Assembly: GCA_937901145.1 (NCBI GenBank)
Contig: CALCHE010000089.1
Coordinates: 1-9,015, forward strand
DNA length: 9,015 nt
Origin: an uncultured Clostridia bacterium
Lineage (GTDB): Bacteria > Bacillota > Clostridia > Oscillospirales > Acutalibacteraceae
Direction: 5' to 3'
Made by a program: the position numbers and the translations under genes. The notes beneath the pieces are model-generated. The model was given only the letters and a program-made list of their open reading frames with translations, had not been told where the DNA came from and ran no database searches. Shown here piece after piece: positions 1-7,135 of this stretch (within the stretch, counting starts at the first letter, position 1; the number at the start of each line of letters is the position of its first letter).

Positions 1-183
1 TATCTTGCAGATATTGACCGTCAGGCAAATGAAATGTATGACCTTCTGATTGAGCGGATGAAAGAGGCAGAAGGTGTCACAGAAGAACTCAAAGAACAAG
101 ACCAACTTGAATGGGTACAGAGAATGAGCAATATTCAGGAACAGGCAAGAGAGATTGTGTGCAGTGAATTGATATACAGCTAA
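1..183 (+). CDS. TnpV-like transposon-encoded protein, C-terminal fragment
   Basis: The frame is open from the first base to a TAA at 181-183 and gives 60 residues; the start lies outside the window. The tail is highly charged and helical. It runs from YLADIDRQANEMYDLL through a glutamate/lysine-rich stretch to WVQRMSNIQEQAREIV and ends CSELIYS. This matches, from memory, the C-terminus of TnpV, a small protein encoded on Tn4451/Tn4453-type mobilisable transposons and many Clostridia elements, whose tails read like 'W(V)xxMNNIxxxAxEIVxxELI'. Its molecular role is not established. It is the only clear gene on the plus strand and marks the left side as mobile-element DNA. A hairpin follows 31 bp downstream. 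The family call rests on remembered sequence, not a search. Confidence 0.72.
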   Translation, partial: YLADIDRQANEMYDLLIERMKEAEGVTEELKEQDQLEWVQRMSNIQEQAREIVCSELIYS

Positions 184-214
184 AATTTAATTGGCGTTTG
201 AATTTGATATAGCA

Positions 215-250
215 AAGCACGGCTTACAGTTGTAGGTCGTGCTTACTTTT
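215..250 (+). terminator. Probable intrinsic terminator after the TnpV-like gene
   Basis: AAGCACG (215-221) pairs with CGTGCTT (238-244) around a 16-nt loop that holds a smaller ACA/TGT pairing. A short T-rich tail (ACTTTTAG) follows. It lies 31 bp past the TAA, where a terminator for the transposon gene is expected. The T-tract is weak, which limits confidence. Confidence 0.5.
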
Positions 251-503
251 AGTGTTAAAAATGCCTTTTATACGTTAATCTTCTTGGATAATACATTAGG
301 TAATTTCAAAAATATCTATCGAATACAAAGTAAAATTCAAAAAAATCATACAATATGTTGTGGTTGATAACGATTGGTTTTGGCTTATATGGTATGAAAA
401 TTTATGCTTGTTAGAGGTAGCTTTTATATAGTGAGAGAGTTCAACTCGTTTAAAACGAGTGTAATATCGATAATACATTCGGATATTAAAGACGGATGAT
501 TTG
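251..503. other. AT-rich intergenic stretch without a supported gene
   Basis: The only open frame here (about 60 codons, minus strand, 296-478) has low-complexity composition, no convincing ribosome binding site and no recognisable motif, so I do not call it. The one structured element is a near-perfect palindrome: ACTCGTTT (444-451) and AAACGAGT (453-460) around a single A. It could be a protein-binding site or a remnant of an element end. I see no promoter that clearly serves either neighbour. Confidence 0.4.
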
Positions 504-559
504 TTATTATAAAAAACAAATCAATTGCAAATCTAAATTACTGATTGTTTTTTATAATA
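504..559 (-). terminator. Long AT-rich inverted repeat, likely terminator of the CBASS operon
   Basis: Directly after the effector stop codon, TTATTATAAAAAACAAATC (504-522) is matched by an inverted copy, GATTGTTTTTTATAATATT, at 543-561, with one missing base and one mismatch near its end. Transcribed leftward it folds into a long A/U-rich hairpin whose second arm holds a run of six U. A second overlapping dyad uses TGATTTGTT (497-505) and AACAAATCA (515-523). The stem is almost entirely A/T, so termination efficiency is uncertain. Confidence 0.45.
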
Positions 560-1399
560 TTAATTTATGTCTGAACATATCTTTTCTTTTAAATTTAAAT
601 AACCATAATAAATGAAAGAAAAGGGAACAACATTTAGTTGTCTGCGATGATTGATTGCTTCTTGTAGTTTTTTGGCAATTTCAACGTTATATTCAACAAC
701 CTCAATTTGTGATAAAATATGCTCAATGTGCTTTTTACATTTATTATACCTGTTGATATCGATAATATAATTTACTATTTTTATCACTATGGATAAAAAA
801 GCACACAATAACAATCCATGGTTATCCGCTTTGAAAATTGTTGCGATAAAACCAATTATTAAAGAAATCGTCAATATGAAATGAATTTTTGTAATAACCG
901 AATCATAGTTAATATTGCTTAGTTGACATGATTTAATTTCATCGTAAGGTGTAAGGCTTTCGTCAAGGACATACCAATCTTTAACACCGCTGATTTTATC
1001 GGTTTCAGAGTTTTCAATTTGCTTTTTATAAGTTTTTTTGTGTAAGTGTATTACAATATTTGTTATACAATCTAAAGTATTCAACGACATTTCCCCGTAA
1101 TACTCTTGTTCACCGAATTTAAACAGATAATTGTCTATGTATATTCTTAAAGCTGCTCCAATTTTAATATACCATTGACATATATTGTCGAAGCTAAATT
1201 CGAAAATAGTTAATAAAGCTATTAAATATGCACTGCTATTTGTTGTATCATTTTCAAAAACAAAAGGAACAATAGCAATAACTATACAACATATCCAAGA
1301 CAATACTCCAAACAATTCAGCGCAATTATAGCAATGTCGAGCGGCATACTGTTTCTTTAGTATTTGTGATTCATTTTGCTTTTCTTTTATGCTCGTCAA
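560..1399 (-). CDS. S-4TM family membrane effector of CBASS
   Basis: This 279-residue protein has four hydrophobic segments, at about residues 28-48, 56-72, 171-190 and 193-214. They are arranged as two pairs around a long hydrophilic region (about 73-165), and the C-terminal tail is helical. The N-terminus (KQNESQILKKQYAARHCYNCAE) resembles the Q-rich helix typical of S-4TM effectors. Members of this family are CBASS effectors thought to bind the cyclic oligonucleotide made by the CD-NTase and to disrupt the inner membrane, killing the infected cell before phage release. The start is TTG at 1399, behind a GGTGAAAG stretch, and overlaps the upstream E2 gene by 29 bp, so translation is probably coupled. 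It is the last gene of the operon. The topology is read directly; the family is assigned from pattern and neighbours. Confidence 0.78.
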   Translation of the reverse strand: MTSIKEKQNESQILKKQYAARHCYNCAELFGVLSWICCIVIAIVPFVFENDTTNSSAYLIALLTIFEFSFDNICQWYIKIGAALRIYIDNYLFKFGEQEYYGEMSLNTLDCITNIVIHLHKKTYKKQIENSETDKISGVKDWYVLDESLTPYDEIKSCQLSNINYDSVITKIHFILTISLIIGFIATIFKADNHGLLLCAFLSIVIKIVNYIIDINRYNKCKKHIEHILSQIEVVEYNVEIAKKLQEAINHRRQLNVVPFSFIYYGYLNLKEKICSDIN

Positions 1400-2036
1400 A
1401 TTCTTTCACCATCCCGATAAAATCTATACATATTTGTTTGTAGACTAATTCATCAGTCATTAACTTTAGGATTTTGGGGTGACATTTTCTTGTTCGTTCA
1501 CCACTCCCACAAGGGCAAGGTAAATGACCACGATAGTGATATTCCTTTCTACATATTTGTAAAAGAAACCTTGTAAGATCTAAATCATCCTTTTTGCCTG
1601 TGATTTCTTTATAAGAACTTTTTACTCCTTCTAAATCATGGGCTCTGTCACCGTAAGGAAAAAAGCCATAAGTTGTATAATACTCATATATGAAAAAATA
1701 TTGTTCAATATATTCTCTACAGAAGTTCACCAAGGAGTTATTTTCGGAGTTTGATATCACAAGGTCTATGTTGGTTGCCAAACAAAGACGGTTGTCTTTA
1801 TATTTATGGCAATACTCACCAATATATCCACCTGTTTCAAATACATCTGATAGATAAACGTTCTCTGGATTTACAATGATTTTAACATCATAATATCTTT
1901 GCACCGGAAAGTTGTCATAAATCATATTTACGAAGATTTTTCCCGCTAAGGAAATCCTACCATCTCTTTCTCCTGAGATGCTCAGTCCTTTTTGGTAGTT
2001 TAATAAGTCTCGAATATTTGTATCAAGCATTTTCAT
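1371..2036 (-). CDS. Stand-alone E2-like CBASS protein with C-terminal SEC-C zinc motif
   Basis: Residues 1 to about 148 follow the bacterial E2 (ubiquitin-conjugating-like) pattern. A strand-rich core (about 48-64) leads to H77 and then NRLCLAT, where Cys85 is the candidate catalytic cysteine; a tail around GFFPYGDRAHDLEGVKSSY follows. In type II 'short' CBASS, E2 proteins without an E1 domain act on the C-terminus of the partner CD-NTase and control its activity. Here the partner ends in the small residue Ala (...YENA). Residues 174-186 form an SEC-C zinc knuckle, CPCGSG...CH (C174, C176, C185, H186), a motif seen at the ends of SecA and many small proteins. The gene overlaps the CD-NTase end by 14 bp (or 8 bp if the second ATG at 2030 is used) and the effector start by 29 bp, a tightly coupled operon. 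No E1 or JAB peptidase gene is present. The E2 call rests on motif and context. Confidence 0.75.
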   Translation of the reverse strand: MKMLDTNIRDLLNYQKGLSISGERDGRISLAGKIFVNMIYDNFPVQRYYDVKIIVNPENVYLSDVFETGGYIGEYCHKYKDNRLCLATNIDLVISNSENNSLVNFCREYIEQYFFIYEYYTTYGFFPYGDRAHDLEGVKSSYKEITGKKDDLDLTRFLLQICRKEYHYRGHLPCPCGSGERTRKCHPKILKLMTDELVYKQICIDFIGMVKEFDEHKRKAK

Positions 2037-3262
2037 AATCTAACCACGGCTTATGTTGCACATGCGACTCTATTGGCTTTGGTGAAACAAGTTTATATTT
2101 TCTGTCATATCCAAAATCTTTTACTTTTCCTTCGCCGAACATCTTAGATAATACTGATCCGTATACCAAATCTTGGTCACCGATAATTGTGTCAAAATCT
2201 TTTATAGCTGAGTTTACCCACATAAAGAAATACTTAACATACTCATTATCCTCGTTCCAACTGTTAGCCAGGTTGTCCATAGGATTTGAAGGGTTTTCTA
2301 TTTTCCATTCTGTACCATCAAACTCAATAATTCCTTTGTCGGGATTTAATGCTTTGAACAATGTAGGGTTGTCTTTTAATGTAGAATACTTTTGCAAATC
2401 TTTAAGAACAAAATCTAATAACTCAAATGTATTATAGTGTGCTGGAGCTTTTTGGGCACTATGAGCTGCTAAAGTTGCGATAATTACGCTTTTAACGGAA
2501 AAGTCTTTAACATTAGGATTCGAAAAGTATGATGCCTTGTGCAATTTCAGTAACTGTACTACTCTTTGTAAAGGGGTTCTTACAATTTGAAGAGGAATCT
2601 CGTCTGCCGATGAGAACACAGTTAGGTTATTCTGAAAGATTTGCTGTCTATTTGTATTTACGCCAAAATCATAGTTGTGAAATCTTTCATTTACTCCAGA
2701 AAACCATTTTTCATAACCTTTCGGATTGCTTTTTCCCCAACCAAGAGAATCATTATCAAGCTCAGTTATAGCAATTGCTGTATCGCATAAGTCAGGACGT
2801 TGCGTAAAAGACTTCATTTTTAGTATTTCTCTAATTTCTTCTGGAACCGAAGGTACTATATCCATACTAAATTTATACCCGCCAACATCTGCGTATTCTA
2901 TTCTGATGCATTCTTCAAAAAAGTGCAGTTTTTTATCATACCTACCACTTGATTCTAATGCATCTTTTATTTTTTTTGTAAAGTTGAGGAGCAGTGGTTT
3001 CAGCTTTTGAACATGATACTTCACAGATTACATCTAAATCATAATCTGCGTCTTTATTTCGTCTTAAAGGTTTAACTACTGTACCAATAGCAAAAGAACC
3101 TTGAGGATAAATATGTGAATCAATGCCGTTACTACTCAATAAATCAACTACGGCAGTATATTTTTCAACAGCATTTTTGTACATAGAATAAGTTATGTCT
3201 GCATCCTCTAAAAGTTTGACCAAGTCTTCTTGTCTTTCAATAAGTTTGAATTTATCTGTCAT
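2023..3262 (-). pseudogene. CD-NTase (cGAS-like cyclic nucleotide synthase), frameshifted
   Basis: The N-terminal part (3262 to 2942 in frame, 106 residues) carries the nucleotidyltransferase signature: QGSFAIGT with Gly55-Ser56, then DADYDLDV with metal-binding Asp75 and Asp77. The rest of the enzyme lies in a second frame that runs to a TGA at 2023-2025. It includes the third acidic residue in YKFSMDIVP and ends HKPWLDYENA. Dropping one A from the A8 run at 2970-2977 joins the two as QLYKKIKDALESSGRYDKKLHF. The result is a continuous 412-residue protein, usual for CBASS synthases, with the third Asp at 134. Such enzymes make cyclic di- or trinucleotides on phage sensing and activate the effector encoded downstream. 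The start is ATG at 3262, with AGGAGG (3271-3276) eight bases upstream. As written, the protein stops after 106 residues and is inactive. A GTG at 3024 could start the second frame but would omit the catalytic core. Slippage, phase variation, true decay and assembly error all remain possible. Confidence 0.85.
2970..2977 (-). other. A8 homopolymer at the CD-NTase frameshift
   Basis: Eight T on the plus strand read as eight A in the gene. The upstream frame continues QLYKKNKRCIRIKW and stops. With seven A it would read QLYKKIKDALESSGR and stay open to the normal end. Runs of this length are known hotspots for replication slippage and RNA polymerase slippage in AT-rich bacteria, and for homopolymer errors in some sequencing methods. 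Confidence 0.85.
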
Positions 3263-3407
3263 TTATAAATCCTCCTGATTCAGATTAATTGATTTTTAAA
3301 TTATTTACATATAATTAAGGTTCACACACACGAATGAAAACCTTTACATATATACAGTGTTAAAATTTGTAAAAAGTAACAATATTTTCCGTCGAACATT
3401 TGTTTTT

Positions 3408-3436
3408 ATTATATACTGAAAACATTAAAAAGTCAA
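3408..3436 (-). promoter_or_regulatory. Strong sigma-A-type promoter of the CBASS operon
   Basis: Read leftward, TTGACT (3436-3431), a 17-base spacer and a perfect TATAAT (3413-3408). Transcription would begin near 3401, leaving an AT-rich leader of about 140 nt before the CD-NTase start. The leader holds a small AAGGTT/AACCTT dyad (3317-3322 and 3339-3344) but no recognisable riboswitch. The promoter lies between the nuclease terminator and the CBASS genes, so the operon is transcribed independently of the genes to its right. Confidence 0.8.
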
Positions 3437-3452
3437 GTAGTGGTGATTGAAT

Positions 3453-3477
3453 AATATAAAAAGCACAATATCTTGTG
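3453..3477 (-). terminator. Possible second, weak terminator downstream of the HNH nuclease
   Basis: CACAA (3464-3468) and TTGTG (3473-3477) form a small stem with a 4-nt loop. Read leftward it is followed by CTTTTTATATT. It sits just past the stronger hairpin at 3497-3524, and a related TATAAAA-GCACAA stretch occurs twice here (about 3455-3468 and 3478-3489). It may only be a backup site. Confidence 0.3.
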
Positions 3478-3485
3478 TATAAAAG

Positions 3486-3524
3486 CACAAAAATTACGGC
3501 AGAGAGCTTTAATACTCTCTGCCG
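3486..3524 (-). terminator. Intrinsic terminator of the methyltransferase-nuclease operon
   Basis: A perfect 10-bp GC-containing stem, CGGCAGAGAG (3497-3506) with CTCTCTGCCG (3515-3524), and an 8-nt loop. Read leftward it is followed by TAATTTTTGTGCTTTT. It lies 9 bp beyond the nuclease stop codon. It should separate this operon from the CBASS promoter that begins about 60 bp further on. Confidence 0.85.
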
Positions 3525-3533
3525 CAATTTCCG

Positions 3534-4697
3534 TTATCTATTACCTTTAGCTCTGTTATGTGTCTTGCAAAGCATCTGACAGTTGTTTATATCGGTTTCG
3601 CCGCCTTTACTCCAAGCGGCAACATGGTCAGCATCCATTTCATTCTGCTTCCATATCCGTTTATTGTTACTGTCGCTACCCAAAGCACAAAGAGGACAGT
3701 TGGAAATGCCTTTTGCCTGAGCATCTGATGTCTGTCTTGCATAAACGGTCTTTTTGGTAGCTTCGTCAAATACACGGACATTTAAAAGCTCGTTATGTTC
3801 ACAACCACCCAAAACATATTCCCAAATCCCTTTTTTATCACTTACATATGTATCCTCAAGAAGCTCGCGAACTTTATCAGAAACTGCTTGCGGGTCATAA
3901 GGGGTACTGTGGTATCTTTCGTACAAATCGCCCCATTTAAGACCGCACATCTTGCTGTCTACATCAATAAACACACTTGAAATCCAATTTATTACTGAAT
4001 TGAAATATGTCTTTAGCTCTGTAATATTGTCATCGTATCGGTGCATACTCATATAAGCATCAATATGACCGTGACTTACCCAATCCAAAGCGGTGCGAAG
4101 ATAATCTTGTCTTAAGACATTGCCTGAAATATAGGCACTCCACTTCTGAATATTAGCGTTCTGACTGTTACTGAATTCTTCTTTTGCTTTTGTTACAAAA
4201 GGACCGGAGTGAATAGCATTTGAGAGTTCTTGCTCGTTGAGAGGTACACCTGCTATATTTATAGTTTTAAACCATTCCTTGATTTCGCTTTCGGTACCTT
4301 CGCAGATATAAATAGTAAGTGGTGTTTCTAAAATAGTCTTTTTCTTATCATCGGCAAGACCACTAAAATAGCGCTCCATACCGTTTTCATCCTTAATGGC
4401 AAATTTACCTGTTATAAATCTGCCAAAGCTTGTTATACGCTGCTGACCGTCAAGAACCTCATATTTATCTTCACCAACCTTTGTGAAATAGATAAGCCCT
4501 AACGGGTACTCTTTCAGTAGAGAGTCAATAACTGCAACATCCTTTTTACCGTCAGCATATATGTAATTTCGCTGGTATTCAGGCTGTATAGTTAATTTGC
4601 CTGAAAGACCGAACAAGCCTTTGCCTTCATATTCGTTATAAACAAAACCTTTACAAATATCATCTACTGTGATATCAGTTTTTAATGTAGTAATCAT
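3534..4697 (-). CDS. DUF262-HNH endonuclease, partner of the EcoRI-type methyltransferase
   Basis: The N-terminal half of this 387-residue protein is a DUF262 (GmrSD-N, ParB-like) domain: QPEYQRNYIY at residues 38-47 and the signature DGQQR at 83-87. DUF262 domains are found in nucleotide-dependent restriction proteins such as GmrSD and the phosphorothioate-sensing SspE. The C-terminal 60 residues form an HNH nuclease: CPLC (334-337), DADHVAAW (355-362, with Asp357-His358), NNC (371-373), CKTHN (377-381) and a closing RAKGN. The paired cysteines suggest a bound zinc. The ATG overlaps the methyltransferase stop codon by 4 bp (ATGA), with AAGGTTA upstream. The nuclease is therefore probably co-translated with the modifying enzyme and cuts DNA lacking, or alternatively carrying, that mark. 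Which of these holds cannot be read from sequence. Confidence 0.85.
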   Translation of the reverse strand: MITTLKTDITVDDICKGFVYNEYEGKGLFGLSGKLTIQPEYQRNYIYADGKKDVAVIDSLLKEYPLGLIYFTKVGEDKYEVLDGQQRITSFGRFITGKFAIKDENGMERYFSGLADDKKKTILETPLTIYICEGTESEIKEWFKTINIAGVPLNEQELSNAIHSGPFVTKAKEEFSNSQNANIQKWSAYISGNVLRQDYLRTALDWVSHGHIDAYMSMHRYDDNITELKTYFNSVINWISSVFIDVDSKMCGLKWGDLYERYHSTPYDPQAVSDKVRELLEDTYVSDKKGIWEYVLGGCEHNELLNVRVFDEATKKTVYARQTSDAQAKGISNCPLCALGSDSNNKRIWKQNEMDADHVAAWSKGGETDINNCQMLCKTHNRAKGNR

Positions 4698-5830
4698 TTT
4701 TCTAACCTTCTTTTTATTAAAATACGCTGATATACTTTGTATCCATTTACAACACCTGAAGCATTGAGGTCGTATGTACCTTTTCTGCCGAAAATTTCAT
4801 AATACCTTTGCTGACACTCTTGTGTTGTATATACTTTGGTTTTTAAATCGTATAAATCAAGGTTTTCACACATACCTAATATCTCAAATTGTTCAGGACA
4901 ATACTTGCTTAAAAATGTTATTGGAACACCCATAACTCCGTCATAATCATTTGGTATAGCATCCGAAAAAGGAATTTCTATTGCATCATAATTATCATAC
5001 TTTTGATATCCGTTTTCTTTTATTTCTTTGTGTTTGCTAAATTTCAGATTATCTGACAACGACATTAAACTCATAGGTTGATGTCTTCTGCCATGTTCTA
5101 CATTTGTAAACCAAACAACACCTGAAACACGTATCATTCCGTCTCTATGGTCACTAGCTGTTGCATAATCAGTATAGTATTTGTTTATGAAATGTGCAGC
5201 CCCACCTTTAAACCCTTTGCCAAGCCAAATTTCATTTTTCATTATAAGAGGGAATATTTCTTTATATGTAATTGCATTTTGATTTCCAATTATGATAAAT
5301 TTTTTGTTTGCTTCTGTTACCCAATTAACGAAGTCTCTAAAAAGTGAAAAAGGTGGATTAGTTACAATTATATCCGCCTCATCTCTGAGTTTCTTGACCT
5401 CTTCACTTCTAAAATCGCCGTCACCCTCAAGATACTGCCATTCAAGGTCGTCTATATCAATTACACCTGAACTGTTGCTGTCTCTTGTAAGAGTAAATAT
5501 TTTACCGTGTGTTTTTGTTTTACTCTCATCAAACTGCGGTGCTTCACTTTCGAATAAACTATATTGGTACGGAGTATTTAACTTTTTGCTTTCATAGGCA
5601 TAACTTGTACTGATTAACTTTTTAAGTCCAAAGTTTTCAAAATTCTGAGCAAAGAACTTTGTAAAGTTACTCCATTCAGGGTCATCACAAGGTAAAAGAA
5701 TTGTTTTATCCCTGAAAACATCAGGATTGTATTCTATGTATGCATTAACTTCTCTTTGTATATCTTCATATTGAGTATAAAACTCATCATTTTTAGCATT
5801 TTTTGCCGCAGATAATGTTGTGTTAGCCAT
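4694..5830 (-). CDS. EcoRI-family adenine-specific DNA methyltransferase
   Basis: This 378-residue protein resembles M.EcoRI, an N6-adenine methyltransferase, along most of its length. Shared blocks are KNDEFYTQY (13-21), CDDPEWSNFTKFF (48-60), FGLKKLI (67-73), GDGDFRS (136-142), catalytic motif IV NPPF (158-161) followed by SLF, ITYKEIF (187-193), NEIWLG (199-204), YDNYDAI (278-284) and GVMGVPITFL (298-307), then PEQFE. It is about 50 residues longer than M.EcoRI as I remember it, with extra sequence around 75-130 and 320-360. The target sequence cannot be inferred. The ATG at 5830 has a good GGAGG (5835-5839) five bases upstream. It is the first gene of a two-gene operon with the DUF262-HNH nuclease. 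The left 28-bp inverted repeat lies 13 bp upstream of its start, and no convincing promoter is visible in the present orientation. Confidence 0.9.
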   Translation of the reverse strand: MANTTLSAAKNAKNDEFYTQYEDIQREVNAYIEYNPDVFRDKTILLPCDDPEWSNFTKFFAQNFENFGLKKLISTSYAYESKKLNTPYQYSLFESEAPQFDESKTKTHGKIFTLTRDSNSSGVIDIDDLEWQYLEGDGDFRSEEVKKLRDEADIIVTNPPFSLFRDFVNWVTEANKKFIIIGNQNAITYKEIFPLIMKNEIWLGKGFKGGAAHFINKYYTDYATASDHRDGMIRVSGVVWFTNVEHGRRHQPMSLMSLSDNLKFSKHKEIKENGYQKYDNYDAIEIPFSDAIPNDYDGVMGVPITFLSKYCPEQFEILGMCENLDLYDLKTKVYTTQECQQRYYEIFGRKGTYDLNASGVVNGYKVYQRILIKRRLEK

Positions 5831-5842
5831 AATACCTCCGCT

Positions 5843-5870
5843 TTTTCGCAGAATGTACCCATTTGCGAAT
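5843..5870 (+). repeat. Left 28-bp inverted repeat (IRL) of the invertible segment
   Basis: This 28-base sequence runs from TTTTCGCAGAATG to CATTTGCGAAT and is exactly matched, base for base, on the opposite strand at 7200-7227. Each copy carries its own dyad: TTCGCA and TGCGAA, extended by AATG and CATT, around a short centre. That is the layout of a tyrosine-recombinase core site, with two binding arms and a crossover region. Similarity stops at the repeat edges. Confidence 0.9.
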
Positions 5871-5893
5871 AAAGGCAGATAAACATAGCAATA

Positions 5894-5932
5894 CCGTCAG
5901 GTTTAGGGCTTTTGCGACCATAAATCTGACGG
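5894..5932. repeat. Hairpin between the recombinase gene and the left repeat
   Basis: CCGTCAGGTTTA (5894-5905) pairs with TAAATCTGACGG (5921-5932) over 12 positions, with one G-T (wobble) position and a 15-nt loop. It starts 9 bp past the recombinase stop codon. Leftward it lacks a proper T-run, so it is a poor intrinsic terminator. It contains two copies of the CTGACGG heptamer that recurs near the right end, which favours a protein-binding role. If it does weaken readthrough, it would help keep the methyltransferase silent in the present orientation. Confidence 0.5.
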
Positions 5933-5940
5933 CTAATATT

Positions 5941-7014
5941 TTATATAGCAATATTTAGTTTTAACAAATCCATCTGTTTGGATTTTTGTTCCATTGAGCT
6001 GTGAACATATTTGTTAAGAGTTGTTTTAACATCGCTGTGTCCTAATATTTCTGAAAGCGTTTTTACATCAAAGCCTAGCTCAACGCACCTTGTTGCAAAA
6101 CTGTGCCGCAGAGAGTGGAAATTGATATTTTCAATGCCGCATTCAGCAGTATATTTTTTGAATTTAATCTGCATTAGACGAGGTTCAATCTGTTTTCCGT
6201 TATCCTGTTTCAGTACAGTGCCGTGGGCTTTTTTACTTTTCAGAAGGCCCATCAATTCTTTTGGTATTGGAATAATCCTGTTAGATGATATTGTTTTTGG
6301 CGGTAAAATAAGAATTTCAGTGTAGCCGTCATTTTGCACCCTTTGAATAGTCTTATTTACTCTTATTGTATTTTCTCCTATGTCGTCCCAAGTCAATGCA
6401 CAAAGTTCACCTATGCGAAGTCCGGTAAACAATGCAAGTAACATACCGAAGCTGAAGACATCATTTTTGTTAAGCAGATATTCAACAAAAATGTTCTGCT
6501 CTGAAACAGATAATACCCGCATCTCTTTAGGTGGATTTTTCACAAGTGAGATTTTAGGAATATGAAGATGATATTCTTCTTCGGCATAAGATAAGCCCAT
6601 ACCTAAAACAATCAATATATCATTTACTGTTGTTCGGCTAATTTCTTTTGATAAAAGTTTATCTGTAAATTGCTGAATCATAACAGAAGTTAAAAATTGA
6701 ATCTGTACTTTGCCGAGCTCAGGAATAATATGGTTTTCGATTGTAGATTTGTACTTTTGATAAGATGTAGTTTTAATTTGGTTTTTATTGCTTTCAAGCC
6801 ATTCATACATAATATCCGAAACAGTAAATCTGATATGGTTACGCTTCGTTTTTTCGGGCAGTAAAAGTGTCTGTTGTTTGGCTTTAACCTCATTATATGT
6901 TTTGGCATAAACAGAGCCGTATTTTTTGGTTCCGTCAACTGACACCTCTTTTATATACCGCGCTTCCCATCTGCCGTCCTTTCTTTTATAAATGTTTTCG
7001 CCTCGTCTTGGCAT
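5941..7014 (-). CDS. Tyrosine recombinase (integrase family), probable DNA invertase
   Basis: This 357-residue protein has the phage-integrase layout. It begins with the N-terminal stretch MPRRGENIYKRKDGRWEARY, typical of Firmicutes integrases. A SAM-like core-binding domain follows (about 65-145), then the catalytic domain. Catalytic residues are visible: Arg200 (TGLRIGEL), Lys240 (PPKTISSNR), His300 and Arg303 (HSLRHSF), His326 (LGHS) and the nucleophile Tyr336 (NKYVHSS). I chose ATG at 7014 because AAGGGG lies eight bases upstream; the GTG at 7023 overlaps that site. The gene is flanked by 28-bp inverted repeats instead of direct attachment repeats and has no excisionase neighbour. Its likely job is to flip the segment that encodes it. 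The recombinase reads toward the methyltransferase, so low readthrough into that operon is possible. Confidence 0.92.
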   Translation of the reverse strand: MPRRGENIYKRKDGRWEARYIKEVSVDGTKKYGSVYAKTYNEVKAKQQTLLLPEKTKRNHIRFTVSDIMYEWLESNKNQIKTTSYQKYKSTIENHIIPELGKVQIQFLTSVMIQQFTDKLLSKEISRTTVNDILIVLGMGLSYAEEEYHLHIPKISLVKNPPKEMRVLSVSEQNIFVEYLLNKNDVFSFGMLLALFTGLRIGELCALTWDDIGENTIRVNKTIQRVQNDGYTEILILPPKTISSNRIIPIPKELMGLLKSKKAHGTVLKQDNGKQIEPRLMQIKFKKYTAECGIENINFHSLRHSFATRCVELGFDVKTLSEILGHSDVKTTLNKYVHSSMEQKSKQMDLLKLNIAI

Positions 7015-7054
7015 AATCATCACCCCTTAATTTATGTATAACTTTATTTTAATA

Positions 7055-7072
7055 CTGACGGCATTTCTGACG
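7055..7072 (+). repeat. Tandem CTGACG sites upstream of the recombinase
   Basis: CTGACGG (7055-7061) and CTGACG (7067-7072) lie 12 bp apart, about one helical turn, in the same orientation. The same word occurs in the hairpin near the left repeat (5894-5900 inverted, 5926-5932 direct) and in the terminator at 7305-7311 (inverted). Candidate roles are arm-type recombinase sites or an operator for the recombinase gene. Confidence 0.4.
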
Positions 7073-7135
7073 ACAAATGAGGTGAGATTTGTTATGATAC
7101 AGTGGCGAAAGTACGCTTTTGTGGTCTGTGATTGA

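Noticed and set aside
296..478. Minus-strand frame of 60 codons right of the TnpV tail
   Set aside because: No ribosome binding site, no motif, and composition typical of chance frames in AT-rich DNA.
2189..3010. Several plus-strand open frames of 80-94 codons across the CD-NTase
   Set aside because: They are antisense to a frame with clear catalytic motifs and show no family features.
2023..3024. Independent gene starting at GTG 3024
   Set aside because: It would lack the GS and DxD catalytic motifs, and its N-terminus overlaps the first frame; a single-base frameshift explains both frames better.
3587..3781. Minus-strand 64-codon frame over the HNH domain
   Set aside because: It overlaps the HNH coding frame, which carries conserved zinc and catalytic residues.
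6690..6938. Minus-strand 82-codon frame inside the recombinase
   Set aside because: Out-of-frame shadow of the integrase N-terminal half.
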